A stretch of 21,579 bases of DNA, taken from the IMG/VR virus record IMGVR_UViG_3300046388_000040, positions 1 through 21,579 of that record. One strand, 5' to 3'. Positions 8,002 to 14,954 of this stretch are shown in pieces. Every line of letters begins with the position of its first letter. The first letter of the stretch is position 1. A model generated the notes under the pieces. It saw nothing but the letters and a program-made list of their open reading frames with translations, searched no databases and had not been told where the DNA came from. The translations under genes and the position numbers were made by a program. Source of the DNA: a virus.

Positions 8002-10883
8002 TAGGTTCTTCTATAGAATCGGGGTGAATAGTTTCCTTCCCACATCATCGAGTTCAAGGACACTGGGAATGGTGAGTCATTAAAGACTCGTAAGGTGAAG
8101 TTTTTACTTCTTTGGTGTATTGGTAATGTAAATACTGTTGACTCGTTTAGTGGTACGTCATCAGCTATGTATGTATTAGCTGAGGTAACGGGTTGTAGTT
8201 CATACCATTCGTCTAGGTATATAACTATTTTACTCCCAGCAAGAGGTGCTGAGCTGAACCTTATTTGAGTATCACTTAAAAAGGTAAATGCTGTACTAGT
8301 TACATTATTGATTTTGACTTTTACTTGATTTCTATCTACATAATCTAAATCTTCTACAGTCCAGTTAAAGTCAGTTGTACCAGTTACTGAACCATTAGCT
8401 TGTGTAATTCCATCACCTGTATATTCTCGTTTACCTGCAAACCTACCAATAGCATTAAGTTTAAAACCTAACATACCTGATAGGCCTACATCGAATTTAA
8501 TCCTTGCAACTGTAAGACTAGATGTAAAGTCACGAGTATTACCCTGCTGATCAAGCTGGAAATAGACCTGTGGTAGCGTCATATCAAAGTCATAGGCATA
8601 ACCTACATAGACGTTACTTGCAACGCTTGTGAGGTTCTGTCCAGGGACTATGAAGTATGTACCACCTGCGTCTACCTCTGGGGTGATAGTAAATCCTGAG
8701 TTATTAAATGTACCAGCTGCAGTTGTACCACTGACAATCAGTACGTTCTTTTCATCAGGTAAGTTTGCATAAGGTAGGTAGCATTTAGATAAGTCATTAG
8801 CTGAGTCATAACTGACAGAGGTTGCTTGTGCATATAAATCTATACAAGGATTTATCTTCTGACCATCTGCATTGGTGATAATCGCTACATCTGGACTCTG
8901 AGCTATGTTTGCTTTAGAGATGGTGTATTGATTACCTTGCTTAGTAACACAATACATATCATCTTGATCTAGAGCCATCGACTGAACAGTTCCAGGAAGA
9001 CTCCACTTAAACCAAGACTCCATCAATAGCTCCTTACCATCTGAGTAAGTCCTATAGAAATAGATCTCATTACTTGCCTGACTAGACATAGCAATGAACT
9101 CATTTTGAATACTGGCTACAAGTGTATCAACATCTATTGTTATCCACTCATTAACTACACGACCTATATCTAAGATGTCTGGACTTTCGCCTAAACCTTT
9201 AGGTTGCATAGCAAAGACTCTTACAAAGTTAGGAGTCTTACTGATGAAATTAAAGTGAGTACCAATATCTATTGGATCAACTGTATCGCTCATCTCCATA
9301 TTGGAGATTGGTCTGATCTTTGTAGATTGAGGTGTTAATGGTCCATCATCTGAATAGATAATAAACTGTTGGTTCTTACTGAATAGAATTAAACCCTGTC
9401 TAGCTGGTTTAACAGAATGAAGTTTAGTAGGCCTAACTGATGCACAGTTAACATCTACCGGATCACCAATTGTATGTGTTCTAGCTGAAAACGAATAGAA
9501 CTCATAAGGTTCCTTAGCTCTACTAAGGATGACGTTATCTTCTGATAAGAAACCAAGTCTATCGTCATGGAAGAAAGCCTTCTTAATCGTCTTACCTACA
9601 AAGCTAGGATGTGCATTTGTTAGATCATCTCCAGCTATCCTCTCTCCCCATGTAATAGCCTCTAAAGTGAATGTATTAGCACCTGTGTTCAATAACCTAT
9701 GAGGCATGGTAGAGGCTGTTAAACCTGGAGATTGATTATGACCTATACCTTCTTTCCAGTAGCCTGAACCTGCAGCTTCATTATCAGCTACAAACTTAGC
9801 GTAGTAGTTATCCTCATCATATAGAGGTGAGTTAACAATAGTAACTACATGGTTATGGAATGAGTTAGGAGGTAGCCAAGATTCGTTAGAAGCCCAGTCT
9901 TGGAAGACAGTTATTCTTTCGTTATCAGCACCACCTTTAGCCTCAAGGGTAAATGGTGTTCTTGTTTGTGTACCGCTTACATTGAGTACATAATCTATCT
10001 GTAGAGATGTACCGTATTTCTCAACTGTTAAGCCTGTTATACTCTTAGCTACTATTGCAGCTTTAAGACCATCTAATACAGCATCGTAGTCATCACTTGC
10101 ACCTGATGTATAGGTACATGTTTGTACAGAACTTTTCTCTGCAAGTATAGCTGTACCACCTAGTTTGATCTCAAAGTCTGTGCTCTGTATAGAAGCTTCT
10201 AAATGACCAAGTAAACTAAGTAATACTGTACCTCTACTCTGAGCTACAAAATCTGTTGCATCAGCTTGGGTAGTTACAGTTACTAGATTATTACAAATAA
10301 TAGTTGTATCCTGAACTGTTGTTATATCGTAGTTAGTTTTTACACCATTAAGATATGCAGCTGCAGATTCAGTAGTTGTATAATCCCATTTAGCTGAATT
10401 ATCTGCTATGGCTGAGCCAGTACCTGTTGGTCCTCCTGAGCCTGCAGATGTCCCAGCTGTGCTACATGTATAGATTTTACCACTGTCATTCTTTACTTTA
10501 TCTCCTACAGCATAAGCTGTACTAGCAGCCCAGTTAGGAGCGTCAAGAGTGATCGTACAAGCAGCTCCAGTGTCAGCATTCCATGCATATAAACTTCCAT
10601 TAGTACCACCTGCTTTAGGTGTAATACATCCTACATATCTAGCAGTTGTATCTCTATTGATATAGAACCATTTAGCTCCATCTAATTGAGTACCACTGAA
10701 GTCTGCACCACCTGTAGTTTTTAATTTAGATATGAACTTAAATCCAGGTCTCTTAGTCATACCTAATGTCACATCAGGTAATCCATTAATACATTCTCTT
10801 ACTTGACCTGGAAGTTTTTTACTATCCGCTTGTTTAGATACACCACTTAAATAGTTTGGTATCCTTTGTGTGACTGCTGCCAT
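8001..10883 (-). CDS. Tail tubular protein B (T7 gp12-like nozzle protein)
   Basis: A 960-residue protein directly downstream of tail tube A, beginning MAAVTQRIPNYLSGVSKQ, the usual opening of gp12-like nozzle proteins (a start that stresses 'xxGVSxQ'). It forms the distal tail tube and nozzle. It is longer than T7 gp12 (794 residues). Part of the excess is a small module at about residues 117-169 with the pattern W-AsTaYavGDkV...iYtC-TaGTSa...W-Y. This pattern recurs in carbohydrate-binding-like modules of phage tail proteins and may contact the cell surface. The ATG overlaps the stop of tail tube A, and its own stop overlaps the next ATG, so the three genes are coupled. Confidence 0.92.
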   Translation of the reverse strand: MAAVTQRIPNYLSGVSKQADSKKLPGQVRECINGLPDVTLGMTKRPGFKFISKLKTTGGADFSGTQLDGAKWFYINRDTTARYVGCITPKAGGTNGSLYAWNADTGAACTITLDAPNWAASTAYAVGDKVKNDSGKIYTCSTAGTSAGSGGPTGTGSAIADNSAKWDYTTTESAAAYLNGVKTNYDITTVQDTTIICNNLVTVTTQADATDFVAQSRGTVLLSLLGHLEASIQSTDFEIKLGGTAILAEKSSVQTCTYTSGASDDYDAVLDGLKAAIVAKSITGLTVEKYGTSLQIDYVLNVSGTQTRTPFTLEAKGGADNERITVFQDWASNESWLPPNSFHNHVVTIVNSPLYDEDNYYAKFVADNEAAGSGYWKEGIGHNQSPGLTASTMPHRLLNTGANTFTLEAITWGERIAGDDLTNAHPSFVGKTIKKAFFHDDRLGFLSEDNVILSRAKEPYEFYSFSARTHTIGDPVDVNCASVRPTKLHSVKPARQGLILFSKNQQFIIYSDDGPLTPQSTKIRPISNMEMSDTVDPIDIGTHFNFISKTPNFVRVFAMQPKGLGESPDILDIGRVVNEWITIDVDTLVASIQNEFIAMSSQASNEIYFYRTYSDGKELLMESWFKWSLPGTVQSMALDQDDMYCVTKQGNQYTISKANIAQSPDVAIITNADGQKINPCIDLYAQATSVSYDSANDLSKCYLPYANLPDEKNVLIVSGTTAAGTFNNSGFTITPEVDAGGTYFIVPGQNLTSVASNVYVGYAYDFDMTLPQVYFQLDQQGNTRDFTSSLTVARIKFDVGLSGMLGFKLNAIGRFAGKREYTGDGITQANGSVTGTTDFNWTVEDLDYVDRNQVKVKINNVTSTAFTFLSDTQIRFSSAPLAGSKIVIYLDEWYELQPVTSANTYIADDVPLNESTVFTLPIHQRSKNFTLRVFNDSPFPVSLNSMMWEGNYSPRFYRRT

Positions 10884-11497
10884 TATCTCTTAAGTGCATG
10901 ATAAGGTTGATAACCGACATAAGGGTGTGCTCCGTCAGGTTTTCCAAAGAATGAATAATCACCTTGGTTTGTTTCGTATTCAAGAGCCATAGCTCTCATG
11001 TATGCCTCCTTTTGTTGAAGCATTTGGTATTGGGTTTGATCTCCAATAATTCGACTAGATACAACTGTAGAAGCTCTAGCTGTTATGTAATCCTGTATAG
11101 GTGTTGGTAGATCTACCCAATCAAATAGCCAAACGATATCGCATTCAACAACTCCATCTGTCCATTGATCAGTATGGTTCTGCTTATCGTATAGTTTGCC
11201 ATTTCTTCTTACTGTGATCTTATCACCTGCGTTAGCTTCTGTAAGGTCTATTTGTAATATGTTGTTTGGTATGAGAATCTCATTGTTACTGTCAGGTGTC
11301 ATCTCATAATGCTCTTCCTTATTAAAGGACCAGCCTTCACTTTGAACTTCTCTACTAACTTCTAAAAGTGTTTGATAAGTAATCGCAACGTCTGGGTTGG
11401 TTTCATCCAAAGTGGTGACAGGTGCCTGACCACAAGCCATTAGGATTTGATTTATAGCGGGTAATTCTTGAGTAGCATTAGTGGTAGGGAAAGCCAT
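10883..11497 (-). CDS. Tail tubular protein A (T7 gp11-like adaptor)
   Basis: A 204-residue protein, close to T7 gp11 (196 residues), placed right after the capsid gene and its terminator. Typical features are the N-terminal segment INQILMACGQAPVTTLDETN and the segment VQSEGWSFN, both characteristic of gp11/gp4-like head-tail adaptors. It connects the portal to the nozzle protein encoded next. It begins 20 nt downstream of the terminator's T-tract, so its expression must come from read-through of the capsid terminator or from a promoter I could not identify. Its stop overlaps the ATG of tail tube B. Confidence 0.92.
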   Translation of the reverse strand: MAFPTTNATQELPAINQILMACGQAPVTTLDETNPDVAITYQTLLEVSREVQSEGWSFNKEEHYEMTPDSNNEILIPNNILQIDLTEANAGDKITVRRNGKLYDKQNHTDQWTDGVVECDIVWLFDWVDLPTPIQDYITARASTVVSSRIIGDQTQYQMLQQKEAYMRAMALEYETNQGDYSFFGKPDGAHPYVGYQPYHALKR

Positions 11498-11517
11498 AGG
11501 TATAAATATTTATGAAT

Positions 11518-11544
11518 AAAAAAAAGGGAGCCATAAAGACTCCC
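11518..11544 (-). terminator. Intrinsic terminator downstream of the major capsid gene
   Basis: In the transcript a GGGAGUC arm (11544-11538) pairs with GGCUCCC (11532-11526) around a UUUAU loop: 7 bp including one U-G wobble. A run of eight U follows immediately (11525-11518). It lies 17 nt after the capsid stop codon, the position of T7 T-phi after gene 10. Partial termination here would make capsid the most abundant message while tail genes are made by read-through. Confidence 0.85.
11528..11540. repeat. 13-nt direct repeat, copy 1 (in capsid terminator)
   Basis: The 13-mer GAGCCATAAAGAC (plus strand) forms the loop and inner stem of the capsid terminator. An identical copy occurs at 12905-12917, again inside a stem-loop, inside the small membrane-protein gene upstream of the capsid gene. 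Confidence 0.7.
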
Positions 11545-11560
11545 CCCTTAAGTGTGCATT

Positions 11561-12697
11561 TTAGAATGCAGCTGGTTTTGTAGCTGTACCAGCAAAAAGC
11601 TCTACGCAAGCAGCAGGATTAACATAATCTGCCCCACATGCTAAACGCCCCAATATGACATCGCCCTGGTATATGACCGAGACATCGCCTTTGGTTACTT
11701 GAACTTGAGGACCGATAGCTTCAACAATACCAGCAGACTCTCTCTGTCCGATAATGCCACATGAGTTAGCGAATTCTGTTTCTTCACCATACTCATTGTT
11801 GATACCAGTTACGTCAGCTGCAGCATCTTCTACTGCTTCACTAACGAATGTACCAGAGTTACCTGGATCGGTTACTCCTGGGTTTGTAGCTGAACCTGTG
11901 CCATACTTCGTACCATACTGGCTGAAGAATGGGATGTTCATTGACTTGTAGATCTTGATACCAGCGATCTCAACAATGCCATTACCCTTCTGACGGGATG
12001 AGCCTTGCTCGTCTCTGTTAACTAGACCATTATCACCAACCTGTTGGATCAATTCATAATATTGACGTGGGTTTAATACCCCAAATCTTCCGTCAGTACT
12101 TACTCCTTTCTCATCCATGGCTGCTGCAGCGTCATAGAACGCATTCACAAGACCAGTTGCTGAATAAGCATCAGATGCGTTTGTAGTTGTACCTACACGA
12201 ATCTGTGTACCACCTGGTTCTACGAAGTTTGTCTTCGTGATAGGTGATGCAGCTCTAGCTCCACGAGTGATTGAACGGAACACTAGGCGGTCATACTTTT
12301 GAGCAAGAGCGTATCCAATCTTTCTGGATATCTCAGATCTCAAGTCGTAGTGTGCAAGTGTCTCATCTAGTTCATACAAAAATGCTGAACTGATTAGTAG
12401 ATCATCAACTGTGATGGTCTTCTCAGCTACTGGAGGTGCTCCATCGGAGTTACCTAGTATGCTGTTGCCTGGAGTATGAAACTCGGCCTTTGTACGTCCT
12501 GTGTAGATGAACTGTAAAGACTTACCGTTCTTCAAGGTACGCTTCATAACGAGATCTCTAGCTATAGCATTATGCTGGAAGCCTTTGAACATCTCGCCAC
12601 TGAACAATTTTAAATAGAGGGCGCGTCTATCGGCACCTCCATTACTAGCACCTGGCTTAGTTACACTAGCCTGATGTGCGGTTGACTGTTGAGCCAT
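11561..12697 (-). CDS. Major capsid protein (T7 gp10-like)
   Basis: A 378-residue protein, near the length of T7 gp10A (345 residues), placed between the scaffold/AMG block and the tail-tube genes. The N-terminal region contains ADRRALYLKLFSGEMFKGF and later a GRTKAEFHTPG segment, both characteristic of gp10-like HK97-fold capsid proteins of cyanopodoviruses (a 'LFSGEVLxxF' N-arm and the E-loop). It forms the T=7 shell around the scaffold encoded upstream. Codon usage is richer in C- and G-ending codons than in neighbouring genes, as expected for the most expressed protein. A hairpin-rich leader precedes it and a strong terminator follows within 17 nt. I saw no slippery site for a T7-style 10B extension. 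Confidence 0.95.
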   Translation of the reverse strand: MAQQSTAHQASVTKPGASNGGADRRALYLKLFSGEMFKGFQHNAIARDLVMKRTLKNGKSLQFIYTGRTKAEFHTPGNSILGNSDGAPPVAEKTITVDDLLISSAFLYELDETLAHYDLRSEISRKIGYALAQKYDRLVFRSITRGARAASPITKTNFVEPGGTQIRVGTTTNASDAYSATGLVNAFYDAAAAMDEKGVSTDGRFGVLNPRQYYELIQQVGDNGLVNRDEQGSSRQKGNGIVEIAGIKIYKSMNIPFFSQYGTKYGTGSATNPGVTDPGNSGTFVSEAVEDAAADVTGINNEYGEETEFANSCGIIGQRESAGIVEAIGPQVQVTKGDVSVIYQGDVILGRLACGADYVNPAACVELFAGTATKPAAF

Positions 12698-12763
12698 TTA
12701 TCTATCTTTTAAAATGTTTGAGGGTATAAATCATCATCGCATGCAAATTTAATTAATCGTTTT

Positions 12764-12858
12764 GTGGTCTTTCCCACCGTCTAGACGGCTAATGGGTATC
12801 CCGCGTACGGGGCCAAGAGCCAAATTACAGAGAGGTCCGACACTGAGGTGCCTCTCTG
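12764..12858 (-). promoter_or_regulatory. Hairpin-rich segment upstream of the capsid gene
   Basis: Four short inverted repeats lie within 95 nt: CAGAGAGG/CCTCTCTG (12828-12835 with 12851-12858), CCCG/CGGG (12800-12803 with 12808-12811), the 12-bp perfect palindrome CCGTCTAGACGG (12777-12788), and GTGG/CCAC (12764-12767 with 12774-12777). They end 66 nt before the capsid ATG. They could stabilise the capsid message, be processing sites, or be part of a phage promoter. No sigma70 or known phage promoter could be assigned. The first stem lies within the end of the 40-residue gene. The 65 nt between this segment and the ATG is AT-rich with no clear Shine-Dalgarno. Confidence 0.45.
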
Positions 12859-12947
12859 CTATGGAAGTTCACATGAAGAACTTCTATATGAATGAAGAAG
12901 GCTAGAGCCATAAAGACGACTAGCCATAGTTCATTGATTTTCTTCAC
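12825..12947 (-). CDS. Small predicted membrane protein (40 aa, GTG start)
   Basis: A 40-codon frame starts at a GTG that overlaps the stop of the preceding 49-residue gene as GTGA, the classic coupling arrangement. The product begins with a positive KK, then a hydrophobic span LWLVVFMALAFFIHIEVLHV (about residues 7-26), then a polar tail with one Cys. This fits a single-pass membrane peptide with an N-in orientation. It is the last small gene before the capsid gene. Function is unknown. Size and topology would permit a holin- or lysis-related role, but T7-like holins normally lie further downstream, so I make no such call. A stem-loop (12900-12925) and the second copy of a 13-nt repeat fall inside the coding region. 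Confidence 0.5.
   Translation of the reverse strand: MKKINELWLVVFMALAFFIHIEVLHVNFHSREAPQCRTSL
12905..12917. repeat. 13-nt direct repeat, copy 2, within a stem-loop
   Basis: An exact copy of the 13-mer found in the capsid terminator. Flanking GGCTAG (12900-12905) and CTAGCC (12920-12925) form a 6-bp stem around it, and the inner GUC/GGC with a UUUAU loop repeats the apical part of the terminator hairpin. The transcript continues UUCUUCAUUC, a weak U-tract. Confidence 0.6.
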
Positions 12948-13093
12948 TTTGGATCAGGCATATCACTAGCGGGAATTTCTTCCTCAATTGTGAGTGGGTC
13001 CATCATATGTAGAGGGATTCCTGATTTAGAAAATTCAGGCTCAGGGGTCAGTGAAGTTACTGAAGCCCTAGCCTTATCGCTTTGTTGTGACAT
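12944..13093 (-). CDS. Small acidic protein of unknown function (49 aa)
   Basis: The ATG at 13093 shares its A with the stop codon of the outer-membrane-like gene (TAATG), and the stop overlaps the GTG of the next small gene (GTGA). Chained overlaps on both sides argue that the frame is used. The product (MSQQSDKARASVTSLTPEPE... ending SDMPDPK) is polar, Pro-rich and acidic in its second half, with no membrane span, and looks disordered. I do not recognise it. Together with the 40-residue gene it fills the interval between the secreted protein and the capsid leader. Confidence 0.55.
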   Translation of the reverse strand: MSQQSDKARASVTSLTPEPEFSKSGIPLHMMDPLTIEEEIPASDMPDPK

Positions 13094-13455
13094 TAAAACT
13101 TATACTTAGCTCCTGCTTTTAGGTTGTAAGAGTTGTCGAAATCACCATTAGTGCTTCCAGCAAACTCACCATAAAGAGATGTAGCTGAGGATATATTATA
13201 AGTACCACCAAGCTTACCTGATAGCTCAGTCTCTGTGCCGTCAACACCGTCAACAGCTACTAGAGCTGGACCACCTTGTACATAGTAGTCAAACTTGTTA
13301 ACAGTTCCATCTAGTCCAACGTGTAGTTCGACTGTTCTACCTACATACTCAGAGCCGTAGTAACCGTTGTTAACTTCAGCGTTGAGATATGTACCAGCGG
13401 TTGCAGGTGCAGACGCTATAGTGGTAGCTGCGAGAGCAAGTGCAATTGTTTTCAT
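13093..13455 (-). CDS. Secreted outer-membrane-like beta-strand protein
   Basis: A 120-residue protein with a clear signal peptide: Lys at position 2, a hydrophobic Ala-rich core (IALALAATTIA) and a likely cleavage after the APATA motif near residue 20. The mature 100 residues are rich in Tyr, Gly, Asn and Thr with alternating polar and hydrophobic residues. They end in YNLKAGAKYKF, with a terminal Phe like the last strand of outer-membrane beta-barrels. Similar small signal-peptide proteins occur in cyanophages near AMGs, to my recollection without assigned function. About 100 mature residues would allow only a small barrel or a fragment of one. It starts 4 nt after the riboswitch-linked peptide gene and is probably co-expressed with it. 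Confidence 0.75.
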   Translation of the reverse strand: MKTIALALAATTIASAPATAGTYLNAEVNNGYYGSEYVGRTVELHVGLDGTVNKFDYYVQGGPALVAVDGVDGTETELSGKLGGTYNISSATSLYGEFAGSTNGDFDNSYNLKAGAKYKF

Positions 13456-13459
13456 TTAA

Positions 13460-13567
13460 TTAATTTTTGTAAGATTTGTAGTAAGCGATGCCGCGATATT
13501 TAAGTTTTGCTTCTCTTTCTAAAATGTTCTGCTCTTTGATACGAGCTTGTAGTTCAGTTGGAGACAT
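13460..13567 (-). CDS. Downstream-peptide (35 aa) controlled by a candidate glutamine riboswitch
   Basis: A 35-codon frame (MSPTELQARIKEQNILEREA, then KLKYRGIAYYKSYKN). A GAGG Shine-Dalgarno lies 8 nt before the ATG, and the predicted riboswitch pseudoknot ends 16 nt before it. The first 20 residues should form a charged amphipathic helix. The KLKYRGIAYY segment recalls the LxYRGxxY motif of small cyanobacterial DUF4278 proteins. Short conserved peptides behind 'Downstream-peptide' RNAs are known from marine cyanobacteria and their phages, with no settled function. Its stop lies 4 nt before the secreted-protein ATG. Confidence comes from the RNA-gene pairing more than from the peptide alone. 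Confidence 0.75.
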   Translation of the reverse strand: MSPTELQARIKEQNILEREAKLKYRGIAYYKSYKN

Positions 13568-13583
13568 TGTTAAAACCTCAATA

Positions 13584-13635
13584 CCTAAGCCCCGTTCCAT
13601 GCTTAGGTTTCATGCGTCCCGATTAGGATGAACGG
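13584..13635 (-). promoter_or_regulatory. Candidate glutamine riboswitch, Downstream-peptide type
   Basis: In the transcript, CCGUUC (13635-13630) pairs with GAACGG (13597-13592) to form P1. Between them lie AUCC and CGGGACGCAUG, forming a short P2 and matching the conserved CGUUCAnCC and GGACG segments of glutamine-binding RNAs. Then CCUAAGC (13607-13601) pairs with GCUUAGG (13590-13584), which lies outside P1, making an H-type pseudoknot of 7 bp. This is the topology of the glnA/Downstream-peptide glutamine aptamers. It occupies the psbA-peptide intergenic gap and ends 4 nt from the GAGG Shine-Dalgarno, so ligand binding probably controls translation initiation. Identification is from remembered consensus and covarying-type geometry; no covariance search was run. 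Confidence 0.8.
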
Positions 13636-13643
13636 ACGTGTTG

Positions 13644-14699
13644 TTACGCAATTGGCGCGATCTCTTTAGCCGCTAGATCAAGCGGGAAATTATGTGCGTT
13701 TCTTTCGTGCATTACTTCCATGCCAAGATCGGCACGGTTCAAGACATCAGCCCAAGTTGGAACTGTCCGTCCACTAGCATCAACGACTGACTGGTTAAAG
13801 TTAAAGCCGTTGAGATTAAAAGCCATAGTGGAGACTCCCATAGCGGTAAGCCATATGCAAGTGACGGGCCAAGCAGCCAGGAAGAAATGTAAACTACGGC
13901 TATTGTTAAAGCTAGCATACTGGAAGATGAGTCTCCCAAAGTAGCCATGAGCCGCAACGATGTTATACGTCTCTTCCTCTTGGCCGAATTTATATCCATA
14001 GTTCTGAGAATCAAGCCCAGTCGTTTCACGAATAAGTGAGGAAGTAACGAGACTTCCGTGCATAGCAGCGAATAAAGCTCCACCGAATACCCCTGCAACG
14101 CCGAGCATGTGGAAAGGATGCATAAGAATATTATGTTCTGCCTGAAAGACAAACATAAAATTGAAAGTCCCTGAAATACCAAGAGGCATACCATCACTGA
14201 AACTCCCCTGACCGAATGGGTACACGAGGAAGACGGCGAATGCTGCTGCAACTGGTGCGGAATAAGCTATGCATATCCATGGTCTCATTCCTAATCTATA
14301 ACTAAGTTCCCATTGGCGTCCCAGGTATGCTGAGATACCGATGAGAAAGTGGAACACAATAAGTTGATATGGTCCTCCGTTATACAACCATTCGTCGATG
14401 GTTGCAGCTTCCCAGATTGGGTAGAAGTGAAGACCGATTGCGTTGCTTGACGGGACAACGGCTCCCGATATGATGTTGTTTCCATAGAGTAATGCTCCTG
14501 AGACAGGCTCACGAATACCATCTATATCAACTGGTGGTGCAGCTATGAAAGCTATGATAAATGCTGTTGCAGCGGTTAATAGTGCAGGGATCATGAGTAC
14601 ACCAAACCAACCAACATATAGTCGGTTGTTAGTACTCGTAGTCCAGTCACAGAAACGCTGCCAGTTGTCAAATGGTTTGGTTAATGTGGCTGTAGTCAT
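13644..14699 (-). CDS. psbA: Photosystem II D1 protein
   Basis: A full-length D1 of 351 residues, unmistakable from [43 protein letters not shown], the Tyr-Z region, and the C-terminal [13 protein letters not shown]. Residues run one behind canonical numbering. Manganese-cluster ligands are present: Asp170 in FSDGMPLG, Glu189/His190 in QAEHN, and His332, Glu333, His337, Asp342 and Ala344 at the C-terminus. Position 130 is Gln, as in low-light D1:1 forms. After Ala344 the cleavable extension is only eight residues (AKEIAPIA), shorter than the roughly 16 usual in cyanobacteria. The gene has no intron. Phage D1 replaces host D1 lost in infection and sustains energy for phage DNA synthesis. It starts 12 nt after hli with no evident Shine-Dalgarno. 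Confidence 0.99.
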   Translation of the reverse strand: MTTATLTKPFDNWQRFCDWTTSTNNRLYVGWFGVLMIPALLTAATAFIIAFIAAPPVDIDGIREPVSGALLYGNNIISGAVVPSSNAIGLHFYPIWEAATIDEWLYNGGPYQLIVFHFLIGISAYLGRQWELSYRLGMRPWICIAYSAPVAAAFAVFLVYPFGQGSFSDGMPLGISGTFNFMFVFQAEHNILMHPFHMLGVAGVFGGALFAAMHGSLVTSSLIRETTGLDSQNYGYKFGQEEETYNIVAAHGYFGRLIFQYASFNNSRSLHFFLAAWPVTCIWLTAMGVSTMAFNLNGFNFNQSVVDASGRTVPTWADVLNRADLGMEVMHERNAHNFPLDLAAKEIAPIA

Positions 14700-14711
14700 T
14701 TATAAAAGGGT

Positions 14712-14906
14712 TTAAAAAATGCCTGGAATGATTTGTCCAGTGGTTATGTATGCGCCTATGGCAGCAACAAATCCAATCATGGCTAGTTGGCCATTGGTTT
14801 TTTCTGCTTGCTCCATAAGGAAGTTCTGTTCGTTTTCGTTCATGATTTCGATAGGTGGTTCTGTAGCGAAAATGTTTTGTTTACCGTATTCGGTTATAAC
14901 TGTCAT
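14712..14906 (-). CDS. hli: High-light-inducible protein (Hli, one-helix CAB-like)
   Basis: A 64-residue protein with the chlorophyll-binding one-helix signature EKTNGQLAMIGFVAAIGAYI (about residues 35-54), followed by TTGQIIPGIF. The Glu and Asn that ligate chlorophyll are present; Gln replaces the usual Arg after Asn-Gly. Hli proteins dissipate excess energy and protect photosystem II assembly in the thylakoid. Phage copies are found beside psbA in cyanophages, as here, only 12 nt upstream, so the two are co-transcribed. The N-terminal 30 residues are polar and should face the cytoplasm. No strong Shine-Dalgarno is visible; a 7-bp hairpin lies about 19 nt upstream. Confidence 0.96.
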   Translation of the reverse strand: MTVITEYGKQNIFATEPPIEIMNENEQNFLMEQAEKTNGQLAMIGFVAAIGAYITTGQIIPGIF

Positions 14907-14925
14907 TGATTTGAAAGATAGGTGA

Positions 14926-14954
14926 ATGGCGATGATGAACTGTCAGGTCGCCAT
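14926..14954 (-). other. Stem-loop in the hli leader
   Basis: AUGGCGA (14954-14948) pairs perfectly with UCGCCAU (14932-14926) around a 15-nt loop. It lies between the 26-residue peptide gene and hli, ending 19 nt before the hli ATG. There is no U-tract behind it, so it is not a canonical terminator. It may protect or regulate the hli-psbA message. Confidence 0.5.

Noticed and set aside
11561-11600. A T7 gene 10-style frameshift at the end of the capsid gene
   Set aside because: No slippery heptamer is visible, and the terminator stem begins only 17 nt after the stop, leaving no room for an extension.
12787-12812. A GGG-TAT-CCCG core resembling the Syn5 RNA polymerase promoter (ATTGGGCACCCGTAA, from memory)
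   Set aside because: The better match is on the plus strand, opposite to all genes, has a 3-nt rather than 2-nt centre, and is explained by the local inverted repeats.
13739-14251. Long frame of 170 codons overlapping psbA in another frame
   Set aside because: It lies entirely inside psbA, whose protein is certain, and its product has the Ser/Leu/Cys-rich makeup of a shadow frame.
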